Source of the DNA: Burkholderiales bacterium
GTDB taxonomy: Bacteria > Pseudomonadota > Gammaproteobacteria > Burkholderiales > Burkholderiaceae_C
Direction of reading: 5' to 3'
Assembly (NCBI GenBank): GCA_947508055.1
Contig: CANNRR010000005.1
Location: forward strand, 1-50,749
DNA: 50,749 nucleotides
Position 1 is the first letter of the stretch, and every line of letters begins with the position of its first letter. This document shows, piece by piece, positions 35,841 to 45,525 of the stretch. The position numbers and the translations under genes are program-made. The notes under the pieces are model-generated. The model ran no database searches, was not told where the DNA came from, and saw only the letters and a list, made by a program, of their open reading frames with translations.

Positions 35841-35859
35841 CACTATATCGCATGTAGTG
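35841..35859. promoter_or_regulatory. Palindromic operator candidate downstream of the bzdN start point
   Basis: CACTATATCGCATGTAGTG pairs at seven of nine positions about its centre base. It overlaps a TGCA core at 35839-35842. It lies just downstream of the predicted transcription start, where a bound repressor would block the promoter. BzdR is the likely ligand, by position. Confidence 0.5.
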
Positions 35860-35915
35860 AACTATGCCGCATTTTTTCAGTTGTTTTATATTTTTTTTTT
35901 GCATTTGATATTGCT

Positions 35916-35929
35916 TTGATTTACATCAA
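35916..35929. promoter_or_regulatory. FNR/AcpR box of the bzdN promoter
   Basis: TTGATTTACATCAA fits TTGAT-N4-ATCAA exactly. Its centre (35922.5) lies about 42-45 bases upstream of the start point implied by the -10 box TATAAA, the class II activator position. In Azoarcus sp. CIB the FNR-like AcpR activates the bzdN promoter from such a site. Confidence 0.78.
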
Positions 35930-36205
35930 CAAAATGCTTATTTGCACCGGTTTGATCATTCGACGGCCAAAATTATGTTATTCACTTTCCCCTTCGCAAT
36001 CGATTGCCGCCACGGAAGACTTTGGGATCGATCGCCCAAAGAGGCTTAGGGCGACTGACGACGACAGCCTGTCCGATGCATCTTGCGAAAATTGGAATGG
36101 GGTTTGCCTCAACGCGAGTCGGTAGCGCTTGGCCATCCAATGTGTTTTAGGGGCAATTCGTGCCAAACCACATAGAATTTCAGGTGAGCACGGGATGTTG
36201 CTATC

Positions 36206-36219
36206 TGCAACATATTGCA
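36206..36219. promoter_or_regulatory. TGCA direct repeat ahead of bzdR
   Basis: TGCAACATATTGCA carries two TGCA cores ten bases apart, one helical turn, just before the bzdR start. It is a candidate autoregulatory operator for BzdR. Confidence 0.5.
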
Positions 36220-36235
36220 TACAATGTGTAGAGAC

Positions 36236-37123
36236 ATGATGACCAACAAGCTTTCAGAAAAGTCCAAACAGCCTCGGTTACATGATGATGACCGCGAATA
36301 CCTGCATGCCCTTGGCGAGCATATTCGTGATTTGCGTGTGCGCCGTGGAATGACCCGCGCCATTTTGGCGCGCGATTCAGGCGTGTCGGTGCGGTACCTG
36401 GCGCAGCTAGAAAGTGGTGATGGCAATATTTCCATCCTTCGCTTGCGCCAGGTTGCCCAGGCCATAGCGATGCCGTTGGAGGAGATCATCAGAGTAGGCC
36501 CAGAGCAGGCTGCAGAACTGACGCTTCTCAAGCAGTTTCTGTCGCGATTGTCATCCAGCCAACTGGCCGAAGCGGGGGGGCTGTTGCGCGGCACATTCGA
36601 AAATCGAACTCGACGCCAGCGGATAGCCCTGGTTGGCTTGCGCGGCGCAGGTAAGAGCAGCCTGGGGAAAATGCTTGCGACGCAATTGAACGTTCCGTTC
36701 ATCGAACTAGCCGATGTCATAGAGCAGACGGCAGGTACGCCACTGTCAGAAGTTTTTTCGCTATACGGGCAAGCCGCTTACCGGCGCTACGAAAGGCGCT
36801 CGCTGGAGTGGTTGATCGAAAACAAGGACAGTTTCGTACTCTCCACCGGCGGTAGCATTTCTACTGAACCAGCAACCTTCGACCAACTACTTTCATCCTG
36901 TTTTACGGTTTGGCTCAAAGCGAGTCCGGCTGAGCACATGGCCCGAGTCGTGGCACAAGGCGATCGACGCCCCATGGGAGATAACCGCGAGGCAATGCAA
37001 GATCTCGAACGCATTCTGATCGGACGCGAACCCATGTATCGCAAGGCCGATGCAACGGTCAACACTTCGGGACTTGATATTGAACAGAGCCTAGCAGAGC
37101 TTCTCAAGAATGTTTGCGCCTGA
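36236..37123 (+). CDS. bzdR: BzdR-type repressor: XRE helix-turn-helix fused to a shikimate kinase-like domain
   Basis: A 295-residue regulator with the rare BzdR architecture. Residues about 26-86 are a Cro/CI helix-turn-helix (GMTRAILARDSGVSVRYLAQ, LESGDGNISI). After a linker a shikimate kinase-like domain begins with the P-loop GLRGAGKS (134-141), then LSTGGSI and GDRRPMGDN. In Azoarcus BzdR represses the bzd operon and is released by benzoyl-CoA bound to the kinase-like domain. BoxR, of the aerobic box pathway, has the same layout; the bzd neighbours decide the name. Starts at 36224 or 36239 are also possible. Here it is divergent from bzdN. Confidence 0.92.
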   Translation: MMTNKLSEKSKQPRLHDDDREYLHALGEHIRDLRVRRGMTRAILARDSGVSVRYLAQLESGDGNISILRLRQVAQAIAMPLEEIIRVGPEQAAELTLLKQFLSRLSSSQLAEAGGLLRGTFENRTRRQRIALVGLRGAGKSSLGKMLATQLNVPFIELADVIEQTAGTPLSEVFSLYGQAAYRRYERRSLEWLIENKDSFVLSTGGSISTEPATFDQLLSSCFTVWLKASPAEHMARVVAQGDRRPMGDNREAMQDLERILIGREPMYRKADATVNTSGLDIEQSLAELLKNVCA

Positions 37124-37221
37124 GAATCAACGCCGTTCAAGCCCGGGCTGCACGGGAGCGCACTGCAGAGAGACACGACTGTGCAACTTCGTCACACACA
37201 ACCAACATTAGGGGGGGTCGC

Positions 37222-40200
37222 ATGACATTGCCCACTCAAACTCCGCACCAAGCGGCAAACGCCTCATCGCAAAGCCGGCAAGCTGACTTACTGCTTGACT
37301 ACCGCCTGGATGACAATTTGACATCAGAAAGCGGACGCATCCTGATTTCAGGCACACAAGCATTGGTACGTCTGCCACTCATGCAAGCACGCCTGGACCG
37401 TGGCAACGACTGGAATACTGCGGGATTCGTCTCAGGCTATCGGGGCTCTCCATTAGGCGCGGTAGACCAAGCCCTATGGAAGGCACAGGCCTTACTCGAT
37501 GACCACAAGGTGCGCTTCATGCCGGCCATCAATGAGGAACTGGCGGCGGCGGCGGCTTTGGGCACCCAGCGCGTAGCCAGTGATCCGCAGCAACGAGTGG
37601 AAGGTGTCTTTTCTCTTTGGTACGGTAAAGGTCCCGGGGTCGACCGCGCTGGCGACACGCTGCGCCATGGCAATGCGTACGGTTCATCACCGCGCGGTGG
37701 AGTGCTGGTCGTGGCTGGGGATGACCACGGTTGTGTGTCGTCGGGTATCCCATTCCAGAGTGATCTGGCGATGCAGGCCTGGAGCATGCCCGTACTGCAC
37801 CCAGCCAACGTGGCTGAGATGATCGAGTTTGGTTTGTATGGTTGGGCACTGTCGCGCTTTTCTGGCGCCTGGTCGGGCCTGATCGCATTATCAGAAACGG
37901 TCGAAGGCACCGCCACCGTTGACCTGGACCGCCTGCGCACACGGTTTGATCAACCGGTCGACTTCACAACACCGGTGGGAGGGCTGCACTACCGAATGAA
38001 CGATCTGCCTGGACTTGGAATCGAGGTACGCTTAAGCGCCAAACTGGATGCGATACGGGCTTTTGCTTACGCGAATCCGATCGATCGACTGATCGTGTCG
38101 GCGCCCAAGGCATCGATCGGCATCGTAACCTGCGGCAAGGCCCATCTGGACCTGCTTGAGGCCCTTCGGCGACTGGATATTTCATTGGAAGCCTTGGCCA
38201 AAGCAGGCGTGCGGGTCTACAAAGTTGGTTTGGTGTTTCCGTTGGAACCGAAGCGAATGCTCGAATTCGTACATGGTCTGGACGAAGTTCTGGTAGTGGA
38301 AGAAAAAGCCGCCGTGGTCGAGAACCAGTTGCGCGCACTGCTCTACAACAACCCGACAAGCCATCGTCCTCGTGTTCTTGGCAAACTTGATCCAGACGGA
38401 AAATCCATGCTTTCGGCGCTAGGGGAGTTACGACCCTCACGTGTCATGCCCGTATTGGCACAATGGTTGGCTGGGCACTTTCCGTCCCTCGATCACCGAG
38501 AAAGCGTGCCAACATTTGTCGCCACGGCTATGCTCTCCAACGCATCTGACGCTGTGCAGCGCATGCCCTACTTTTGCGCAGGTTGCCCGCATAACCTGTC
38601 CACCCGCGTTCCGCAACACTCCGATGCGAGCGGAGGCATCGGCTGCCATGCCATGGTTGGCTGGATGGACCGTGCCAACACGTTTCCCCAAGTGCCCATG
38701 GGCAGCGAGGGCATTGACTGGGTGGCGCAATCTTTCTTCTCCAATACCGTGCATCGGTTTCAGAACATGGGAGACGGAACCTACTCGCACTCGGGCTACT
38801 TGGCTATTCGCCAGGCCGTGGCTGCCAAGGCCAACATCACCTACAAAATTCTGTACAACGACGCGGTTGCTATGACGGGTGGCCAACCCGTTGACAGGCG
38901 CCTGTCCGTGCCTGAAATTGCACGGCAAATTGAGGCTGAAGGCGTCACCCGGGTTGCTGTCTTGACCGAAGATGTTGATCGTTGGAAAGCGAAGCGGGCG
39001 CAATTTCCGGCCGACACCACCTTTCACGTCCGCAGTGATTTGGACACGGTACAGCGTACGCTGCGGGTAACACCCGGAGTGACGGCTCTCATTTTCGATC
39101 AGGTCTGTGCCACCGAGCAGCGACGACGCATCAAGCGTGGGGCCGCCAGCGCACGGTCCACGCGCGTCTTCATCCATCCAGACCTGTGCGAAAACTGCGG
39201 CGACTGTACTGAGTTATCCAACTGCGTAGCCATTCGCCCGCTGGCCACAGAGTTGGGGCGAAAAAGGCAGATCGACCAAACAGTCTGCAATCAGGATCTC
39301 TCGTGCCTCCAGGCAATCTGCCCGGCGATGGTAACGATTGAGGGGGCTCAGTTGCGGAAAAAAGTAGGGGCTGGCGCAGCCAACCCGGCCTTGACCAGTG
39401 CCATTGCACAATTGACTGAACCGCCGGCCTGGAACTGGAACGCACCTTACGACCTCGTTATTACGGGGGTTGGCGGCACGGGCATCATCACCGTTGGTGC
39501 ATTGGTCGCCACTGCCGCCCATCTCGAGGGCAAGAGTGCTTCCGTGCTGGACTTCATGGGTTTTGCACAAAAAGGCGGCGCAGTCATCGCTTTCGTGCGC
39601 CTGGCCCGAGATGCTGGCTTGCTCAACCAGGCGCGCATCGACACCCAGCAGGCGGACGCCATGATTGTCGGCGACTTGGTCGTGGGAGCCTCAAACAATG
39701 CATTGCAGTGTGCCTCTCGCGGACGCACCCGAGTGGCCGTCAACCTCAATCAGATACCGACGTCGGCTTTTGTGTCCAACCCCGACGCCGATTTGCACGG
39801 TAACGACTTGCTGGCAAAGATACAGCATGCCATCGGCAGTGATTCGGTCGCGGCCTGCAATGCGCAAGCACTGGCTGAGCAACTCTTTGGTGACACGCTG
39901 ACCGCCAACGTGCTGTTGCTCGGTTTCGCATGGCAACATGGACTGGTACCGATCAGCCGTCAGGCTATCGAGCGTGCGCTGGAGCTCAATGAAGTTGCGG
40001 TGGAAGCCAACATACTGGCCTTTGCCTGTGGTCGACTGGCAGCGCACTCTCCAGACACATTAGATGGTATTTTGGGGCCGACAAAAAGCACTCGGGAACT
40101 GAGCGACGTTGACAAACTCGACGCAGTCATCGACCGATCGTGTGAGCACCTGACCAACTATCAGGACGCCGGCTACGCGCAGTACTACCGCGACTTGGTT

Positions 40201-40767
40201 GATCAAGTGCGCCGTGCTGAGCGCGAAGCCCTACCCCCGGGTTCGCCCCTGGAGTTGACTCGGCAGGTTGCCTTGAACTACGCCAAGCTGCTGGCCTACA
40301 AGGACGAGTATGAAGTCGCACGTCTTTATTCCAATGGTAGCTTGGAGCGCGCGCTTGGCGAACAGTTCGCAGGTGACTATGCAGTGCACTACCACTTCTT
40401 GCCAGAGTACTTGGCCAATAGGTCTCTGAGCGGGCGCAACATCGCAAAACGCCAGTTCGGTCCGATGGCCAGAACATGGCTCAAATTGCTAGCCAGGTTG
40501 CGTATTCTGCGCGGCACTTCATTCGACCTGTTTTCCCGGTCGCCGTCGAGACGCGACGAACGCGCATTGGCAGATGACTATCGAGTCATGATGGGCGAGA
40601 TGGCTGCATCGCTGAATACCCGTAACCACACTGCGGCGACTGAGTTGGCGATGCTCCCTGAAAAGGTACGCGGTTTCGGAAACGTCAGATCAATGGCCGC
40701 CGCCCATCTGCGATCGCGTGCCAAGGTGATCATCGCCGAGATGGGCGCGTTGGCGGAACAAAGCTGA
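37222..40767 (+). CDS. Indolepyruvate:ferredoxin oxidoreductase-type fused protein
   Basis: A 1181-residue single-chain 2-oxoacid:ferredoxin oxidoreductase. The alpha-like part comes first (FVSGYRGSPLGAVDQALWKA). The thiamine diphosphate part has FCAGCPHNLSTRVP and GGIGCHAMVGWMD. A Cys cluster follows (DLCENCGDCTELSNC, QDLSCLQAICPAM), then the gamma domain (ITGVGGTGIITVGALVATAA, FMGFAQKGGAVIAFV) and a C-terminal helical region. The family turns aryl-2-oxoacids such as indolepyruvate or phenylpyruvate into arylacetyl-CoA and reduced ferredoxin. That product is the substrate of PadBCD. The ATG at 37222 follows a run of seven G with A, an RBS-like stretch. Confidence 0.87.
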   Translation: MTLPTQTPHQAANASSQSRQADLLLDYRLDDNLTSESGRILISGTQALVRLPLMQARLDRGNDWNTAGFVSGYRGSPLGAVDQALWKAQALLDDHKVRFMPAINEELAAAAALGTQRVASDPQQRVEGVFSLWYGKGPGVDRAGDTLRHGNAYGSSPRGGVLVVAGDDHGCVSSGIPFQSDLAMQAWSMPVLHPANVAEMIEFGLYGWALSRFSGAWSGLIALSETVEGTATVDLDRLRTRFDQPVDFTTPVGGLHYRMNDLPGLGIEVRLSAKLDAIRAFAYANPIDRLIVSAPKASIGIVTCGKAHLDLLEALRRLDISLEALAKAGVRVYKVGLVFPLEPKRMLEFVHGLDEVLVVEEKAAVVENQLRALLYNNPTSHRPRVLGKLDPDGKSMLSALGELRPSRVMPVLAQWLAGHFPSLDHRESVPTFVATAMLSNASDAVQRMPYFCAGCPHNLSTRVPQHSDASGGIGCHAMVGWMDRANTFPQVPMGSEGIDWVAQSFFSNTVHRFQNMGDGTYSHSGYLAIRQAVAAKANITYKILYNDAVAMTGGQPVDRRLSVPEIARQIEAEGVTRVAVLTEDVDRWKAKRAQFPADTTFHVRSDLDTVQRTLRVTPGVTALIFDQVCATEQRRRIKRGAASARSTRVFIHPDLCENCGDCTELSNCVAIRPLATELGRKRQIDQTVCNQDLSCLQAICPAMVTIEGAQLRKKVGAGAANPALTSAIAQLTEPPAWNWNAPYDLVITGVGGTGIITVGALVATAAHLEGKSASVLDFMGFAQKGGAVIAFVRLARDAGLLNQARIDTQQADAMIVGDLVVGASNNALQCASRGRTRVAVNLNQIPTSAFVSNPDADLHGNDLLAKIQHAIGSDSVAACNAQALAEQLFGDTLTANVLLLGFAWQHGLVPISRQAIERALELNEVAVEANILAFACGRLAAHSPDTLDGILGPTKSTRELSDVDKLDAVIDRSCEHLTNYQDAGYAQYYRDLVDQVRRAEREALPPGSPLELTRQVALNYAKLLAYKDEYEVARLYSNGSLERALGEQFAGDYAVHYHFLPEYLANRSLSGRNIAKRQFGPMARTWLKLLARLRILRGTSFDLFSRSPSRRDERALADDYRVMMGEMAASLNTRNHTAATELAMLPEKVRGFGNVRSMAAAHLRSRAKVIIAEMGALAEQS

Positions 40768-40782
40768 AGATCGCTCGGCATA

Positions 40783-41538
40783 CTAAACGCGCGACGGCGC
40801 CTTCACCACTTTTTTACCAGCGAGACCAAGGTAAGTCGAAATGATGCGTGGATCACTTGCCAGCATTTTCGACTCGCCACTCAACGCAACCGTGCCCATT
40901 TCAAGTACATAGCCTCGATCTGCCACCGCAAGGGCTGCGCGGGCATTTTGTTCCACTAACAATATGGATACTCCGCGCGCACGCAGCGACACGACAACCT
41001 GCAGCACTTCGCGCACGATCGACGGTGCCAATCCGAGTGAAGGTTCGTCAAGCATCAAGAGCTTCGGTTTAGCCATTAGGGCCCGGCCAATGGCCAGCAT
41101 TTGACGCTCGCCACCGGACAAGGTTGATGCGATTTGGGTACGACGCTCTTTCAAGCGGGGGAAGATTGCAAACACCTCTTCCCTGCAGGCAGACTGGTCA
41201 CGCTGCCCCCGGCGCCAACGCACGAAACCGCCCAGCAACAGGTTATCTTCTACCGACATCTCGCCAAATAGTTCCCGCTTTTCGGTCACCAGGCCGACAC
41301 CGGAGGCAACCATCGCATGAACGGTCGGCTGGCGAATGAGGCGACCATCCAGCCAGACCTCCCCCGAACTGGGCAACAGGCCAATGGCGGCGGACAGCAT
41401 CGTCGATTTTCCGGCTCCGTTGGGGCCGATGACGGCAACGATTTCGCCCGGTTGAATAGTCAGGTCCACTTGGTGAACGGCCTCGACAATCCCATAGCAA
41501 ACGCTTAAACGCCTGAACTCCAGAACCGGGCCCGTCAT
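40783..41538 (-). CDS. livF: Branched-chain amino acid-type ABC transporter ATPase (LivF family)
   Basis: A 251-residue ABC ATPase. Walker A is [16 protein letters not shown] near residue 36, the signature is TLSGGERQMLAIGRALM, and Walker B is LLMLDEPSLGLAP. It is the last gene of a four-gene unit livK-livH-livMG-livF read leftwards, and its start overlaps the end of livMG. Liv-type transporters in aromatic clusters (for example hbaEFGH of Rhodopseudomonas) import aromatic acids. Such a substrate is likely here from context. Confidence 0.9.
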   Translation of the reverse strand: MTGPVLEFRRLSVCYGIVEAVHQVDLTIQPGEIVAVIGPNGAGKSTMLSAAIGLLPSSGEVWLDGRLIRQPTVHAMVASGVGLVTEKRELFGEMSVEDNLLLGGFVRWRRGQRDQSACREEVFAIFPRLKERRTQIASTLSGGERQMLAIGRALMAKPKLLMLDEPSLGLAPSIVREVLQVVVSLRARGVSILLVEQNARAALAVADRGYVLEMGTVALSGESKMLASDPRIISTYLGLAGKKVVKAPSRV

Positions 41539-43355
41539 AAGGTCAGCTCTCCATCGATCCCGCCCAAATACGCAGCGACGACTTGCGGGTTAACTTGAAC
41601 TTCTGCAGGCGTGCCCTGCGCAATGATCTGGCCGAACTCCATCACCGTAATGCGGTCGGCAATATTCATTACAAATTCCATGTCGTGTTCCACCAAAAGA
41701 ATGGCCAGTCCCTGTTCTCGCAGTTGTATCAGCAATTCGGCCAGTGCCTGCTTTTCCTGGTGACGCAAACCGGCTGCTGGTTCGTCCAGCAACAGAATAC
41801 TGGGTTGGCTGGCCAGCGCCCGGGCGATTTCTACGATACGTTGCTGCCCCAGTGCGAGCGAGCCTGCCGCCTCGTACATGTGTGCCTCTAGACCGCAACG
41901 CACAATCTGCCTGCGCGCCTCTGACATCAGGGCGGCTTCTTCGGCACGGTCTAGACGCAACATGGAAGCAATCCAGCTGCTGTGGCCACGCAAGTGCGCG
42001 CCGAGGGCCACGTTATCCAATACGCTGCGTGCTCCAAGCAGGCGCACATGCTGAAAGGTTCGACTCAAGCCGAAGGAAGCAAACGCGCGTGATGGCTGGG
42101 CACTCATGTCCCTACCCAGCAAACTGACAACGCCCGAGCTTGCCCGGTCGACCCCTGATATCAGGTTGAAGAACGTGGATTTTCCAGCCCCATTGGGACC
42201 AATGAGTGCATGAAATTCGCCGGCACGGACTTCCAGACTCACCTTGTTGTTGGCCATCAAACCGCCAAATCGCCTGCTGACGTCGGTGGTACAGAGTACA
42301 ACACTTCCCCTTGGCGGAAGGATCCGCTCGGCGAGCACCCCAGACACGGCACTAACTGCCCTCGATGGGTTCTTGAGGTATCGATCAGCAAGCCGTGCCA
42401 GACTAGGCCATAGGCCGTCCGAGAAGCGCTGCAGAACCAACAACATGAGCAGACCAAACACCACCACCTCGAAGTTCCCACTGGCACCCAAAAGACTGGG
42501 CAGAACGTCTTGCAGGTATTGTTTCATCAGCGTGATGAGGGATGCGCCAAGCACCGCACCCCACAAGTGACCAGCCCCCCCTACCACTACCATGAACAGG
42601 TACTCAATTCCAATGTTCAAATTGAATGGCGTGGGATTGACGAAGCGCTGCAGGTGGGCATACAACCATCCAGACAGACTGGCTAGCATGGCGGCCATCA
42701 CAAACACCTTGATTCGGTATCTGGCCGTATCGACGCCCATGCTTTCAGCCATGACCCGACCACCTTTGAGCGACCGAATCGATCGCCCCGCCCGTGAATC
42801 CAACAGGTTGTGCAGCGCCCACAAAGACAAGAGCAGCACGGCCCAGGTCAAGAGACCGAGTTCACGTACCGACTTCAGTGTCAACCCGCCCACCGCCAAC
42901 GCTGGCAGTCCAGAAACACCCGTATGCCCACCCAAAAACTCCAGGTTGCCGAACAGGAAATACAGACTCAGCCCCCAGGCAATCGTGCCCAACGGTAAAT
43001 AGTGACCAGAAAGGCGAAGCGTCACGGACCCCAACAACCAGGCCAAGGCTGCACTCAAGACCAGTCCCGCAACAAGCCCGACCCAAGGCAGTGCCGCAGA
43101 ACCGGGCGTCAGACCTACCAAGGCTGCACCAGCAGGTGCCGTGCAAAACCAAGCAGTCGCGTAGGCGCCTATGCCGACAAATGCAGCTTGGCCAAAGGAG
43201 GTCATGCCGCCAACACCGGTGAGTAAAACAAGACCCATGGCGACTATCGCGTAGAGGCCGATGTAGTTCAATAGTGTGACGGTGAATTCTGGCAAGAAAC
43301 CCCACGCTCCGAACAACAGCGCCACGGCAGACAATGTGAGTCGGCGCTGGGTCAT
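41535..43355 (-). CDS. livMG: Fused ABC transporter permease-ATPase (LivM-LivG)
   Basis: A 606-residue protein joining two usually separate subunits. Residues 1 to about 330 are a LivM permease with many membrane spans ([40 protein letters not shown]). A linker of about 50 residues follows. Then comes a LivG ATPase ([18 protein letters not shown], signature [15 protein letters not shown], Walker [21 protein letters not shown]). There is no frameshift at the joint. The start overlaps the stop of livH and the end overlaps livF. Confidence 0.9.
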   Translation of the reverse strand: MTQRRLTLSAVALLFGAWGFLPEFTVTLLNYIGLYAIVAMGLVLLTGVGGMTSFGQAAFVGIGAYATAWFCTAPAGAALVGLTPGSAALPWVGLVAGLVLSAALAWLLGSVTLRLSGHYLPLGTIAWGLSLYFLFGNLEFLGGHTGVSGLPALAVGGLTLKSVRELGLLTWAVLLLSLWALHNLLDSRAGRSIRSLKGGRVMAESMGVDTARYRIKVFVMAAMLASLSGWLYAHLQRFVNPTPFNLNIGIEYLFMVVVGGAGHLWGAVLGASLITLMKQYLQDVLPSLLGASGNFEVVVFGLLMLLVLQRFSDGLWPSLARLADRYLKNPSRAVSAVSGVLAERILPPRGSVVLCTTDVSRRFGGLMANNKVSLEVRAGEFHALIGPNGAGKSTFFNLISGVDRASSGVVSLLGRDMSAQPSRAFASFGLSRTFQHVRLLGARSVLDNVALGAHLRGHSSWIASMLRLDRAEEAALMSEARRQIVRCGLEAHMYEAAGSLALGQQRIVEIARALASQPSILLLDEPAAGLRHQEKQALAELLIQLREQGLAILLVEHDMEFVMNIADRITVMEFGQIIAQGTPAEVQVNPQVVAAYLGGIDGELTL

Positions 43356-44380
43356 TCCTCATCCTCGACGTGTGCGCTGTTCAACGAGCGCCACCACAGA
43401 ACCGGGATGATCAGGGTGAATACGATGACTTCTTTGAATGCACTAGCCCAAAACGATGAAAATGATTCCAGCAACCCCACAAGCAACGCCCCCACCAATG
43501 CCAGCGGGTAACTGGCCAAACCGCCAATAATGGCGGCGACAAAGCCCTTGAGACCAATCAGAAAGCCAGTGTCGTAATAGACCGTGGTCATTGGAGCTAT
43601 CAACAGGCCTGAGACCGCTCCAATGAGACCGGCCAATGCAAAACTCATGTCCCCAGCCAGTTCAGTCGGAATGCCCATGAGCCGCGCGCCAACACGATTC
43701 ATGGCAGTTGCGCGCAATGCCTTGCCGACAATCGTGCGGCCAAAGAACCAGAACATTGCCGTCACCAATAAACTGGCTACTCCCATGACCACCAGCGACT
43801 GCCCCTTGACCGGAATGTCACCAAAATTCCAGCGAAGCTCAGAAAAAGGCGTCGTGCGCGAGCCTTCAGCACCAAAGAAATACAACCCAAGCCCGACCAA
43901 TACGCCATGCAAAGCCACCGACATAATCAACAGTGTCAGTACTGATGCGTGTGCCAGTGGTCTGTAGGCCAGTCGGTACAGCAACGGCCCAAGTGGTGTA
44001 ATCACCAGCAAGGTCACTATGGTCTGTCCCGCCAATGTGGTCGGTCGAAGAACCAGAGCACTAAAAACTGCGAGGCTTGGAAATACGAGCGCCCACACGG
44101 CGGTTGAGCTCCATTCAACCGCTAAGCCACTGCGGTGCCGAATAGCCTCAACAACCAAGGTGAGCGCCCCAAGCACCAGCAGTAGCCACAAAGTGCCAGG
44201 GCTGTGACCCGCTTGGAGCGTCGCCATCGTCAGCGCGCCAAAGGCCACAAACTCGCCTTGCGGTATGAAGATCACTCGGGTAACCGAAAAAACCAGCACC
44301 AGCGCCATTGCCATCAGAGCATAAACTGCCCCGTTAACGATGCCATCCTGGGTCAACAGCAAGGCGATCTGGGCATTCAT
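43352..44380 (-). CDS. livH: Branched-chain amino acid-type ABC transporter permease (LivH family)
   Basis: A 342-residue integral membrane protein of the LivH family. It starts with [20 protein letters not shown] and [17 protein letters not shown]. It has the EAA-like cytoplasmic stretch [15 protein letters not shown] and ends with [20 protein letters not shown]. At 342 residues it is longer than the usual 290-300. Its ATG shares a base with the livK stop (TGATG), so translation is coupled. Confidence 0.88.
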   Translation of the reverse strand: MNAQIALLLTQDGIVNGAVYALMAMALVLVFSVTRVIFIPQGEFVAFGALTMATLQAGHSPGTLWLLLVLGALTLVVEAIRHRSGLAVEWSSTAVWALVFPSLAVFSALVLRPTTLAGQTIVTLLVITPLGPLLYRLAYRPLAHASVLTLLIMSVALHGVLVGLGLYFFGAEGSRTTPFSELRWNFGDIPVKGQSLVVMGVASLLVTAMFWFFGRTIVGKALRATAMNRVGARLMGIPTELAGDMSFALAGLIGAVSGLLIAPMTTVYYDTGFLIGLKGFVAAIIGGLASYPLALVGALLVGLLESFSSFWASAFKEVIVFTLIIPVLWWRSLNSAHVEDEE

Positions 44381-45525
44381 CAGGGTTGGTATTTCCAGGC
44401 GCCCGCTTCTACCTTGACCATCACGCGTGCCCGGTCGTCCAGGCCAAGATGGTCCGTCGCTGACATATTGAATACGCCATGTGCACCGGCAACCTCTTTA
44501 GCGCTCTCCAGCGCATCACGCAAAGCTACGCGGAATTCGACGGTGCCGGGTGTGGCTTTCTTGAGCGCCGCTGCCACTCCCACTTCCATCAATTTCCCCG
44601 CGTCCCACGCATGCGCGCCAAAGGTTGATACGGAGCCCTTACCGTAGGTGGACTCATATTTTTCTACGTAGGCCTGTGCCGAGTTTTTGACCGGATGGTT
44701 GGCCTGCAACTGTGCCACCACGAGCACTGGGCCGGCGGGCAGAAGTGTTCCCTCCACATCTTTGCCGCCAACACGAAGAAAATCGTTGTTGGCGACGCCG
44801 TGCGTCTGGTAGAACTTGCCACTGTAGCCACTCTCCTTGAGCGAACGTTGAGGCAATACAGCGGGAGTGCCAGAGGCCGCAATCAGCACAGCATCGGGTT
44901 TAGCCGACACGATTTTGAGTGCCTGGCCCGTCACCGATGTGTCGACCCGGTTGTAGCGCTCATTGGCAATGATTTGGAGTCCCTTCTGGGCTGCAATCTT
45001 GCTGAATTCCTGGTACCAACCTTCGCCGTAGGCATCAGCGAAACCAATGAAACCAACCGTCTTAACGCCACTACTCGCCATATGTGCGACGATGGCCAGC
45101 GACATCATGATGTCGTTTTGCGGCGTCTTGAAAACCCATTTTTTCTTGGCATCCATAGGCTCGACAATGCGCGCCGAGGCCGCCATCGAAATCATGGGGG
45201 TTTGCGCCTCCGCGACGACATCGATCATGGCCAGCGAGTTCGGCGTTATGGTGGAGCCCAGCATCACATCAACTTTGTGCTCATTGATCAATTTTCGGGT
45301 ATTTGTAACTGCCGCGGTGGTGTCCGATGCGTCATCCAAAACGATGTAGTTGACCTTTTGACCGCCGATGCTGGTGGGCATCAGGGCAATCGTATTTTTC
45401 TCAGGAATTCCCAGCGAAGCCGCGGGGCCCGTCGCTGAAACAGTCACACCGACGGTAATGTCGGCTTGTGCCGAGATGGCCGCCACTATCGCGGCGACCA
45501 GGGTCAATTTGCTCTTCAAATTCAT
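44380..45525 (-). CDS. livK: ABC transporter periplasmic substrate-binding protein (LivK family)
   Basis: A 381-residue type I periplasmic binding protein. The signal peptide is [21 protein letters not shown] and the mature chain begins [38 protein letters not shown] lines the ligand pocket in the family. The ATG at 45525 has AGGAGAAC upstream and is preferred to an in-frame start 42 bases earlier. In this family members near aromatic operons bind benzoate-like acids. Confidence 0.88.
   Translation of the reverse strand: MNLKSKLTLVAAIVAAISAQADITVGVTVSATGPAASLGIPEKNTIALMPTSIGGQKVNYIVLDDASDTTAAVTNTRKLINEHKVDVMLGSTITPNSLAMIDVVAEAQTPMISMAASARIVEPMDAKKKWVFKTPQNDIMMSLAIVAHMASSGVKTVGFIGFADAYGEGWYQEFSKIAAQKGLQIIANERYNRVDTSVTGQALKIVSAKPDAVLIAASGTPAVLPQRSLKESGYSGKFYQTHGVANNDFLRVGGKDVEGTLLPAGPVLVVAQLQANHPVKNSAQAYVEKYESTYGKGSVSTFGAHAWDAGKLMEVGVAAALKKATPGTVEFRVALRDALESAKEVAGAHGVFNMSATDHLGLDDRARVMVKVEAGAWKYQP

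Larger units (their letters stand above)
35781..36235. promoter_or_regulatory. Divergent bzdN/bzdR control region
   Basis: An A/T-rich gap holding the leftward bzdN promoter and the rightward bzdR promoter. On the minus strand TATAAA (35890-35885) is a good -10 box and would start transcription near 35878, about 98 bases before bzdN. A run of ten T is at 35891-35900. TGCA, the core I recall for BzdR operators, occurs at 35839, 35900, 35943, 36077, 36206 and 36216. CTTTGGG/CCCAAAG (36020-36041) makes a seven-pair hairpin. I see no gene in the gap. Confidence 0.65.

Noticed and set aside
35891-35900. Run of ten T as a possible terminator
   Set aside because: It lies in the promoter between the FNR box and the -10 box, with no stem before it in either direction.
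35838-36125. Possible 95-codon small protein between bzdN and bzdR
   Set aside because: It covers the FNR box, -10 box and operators, lacks an RBS and has composition typical of A/T-rich noncoding DNA.
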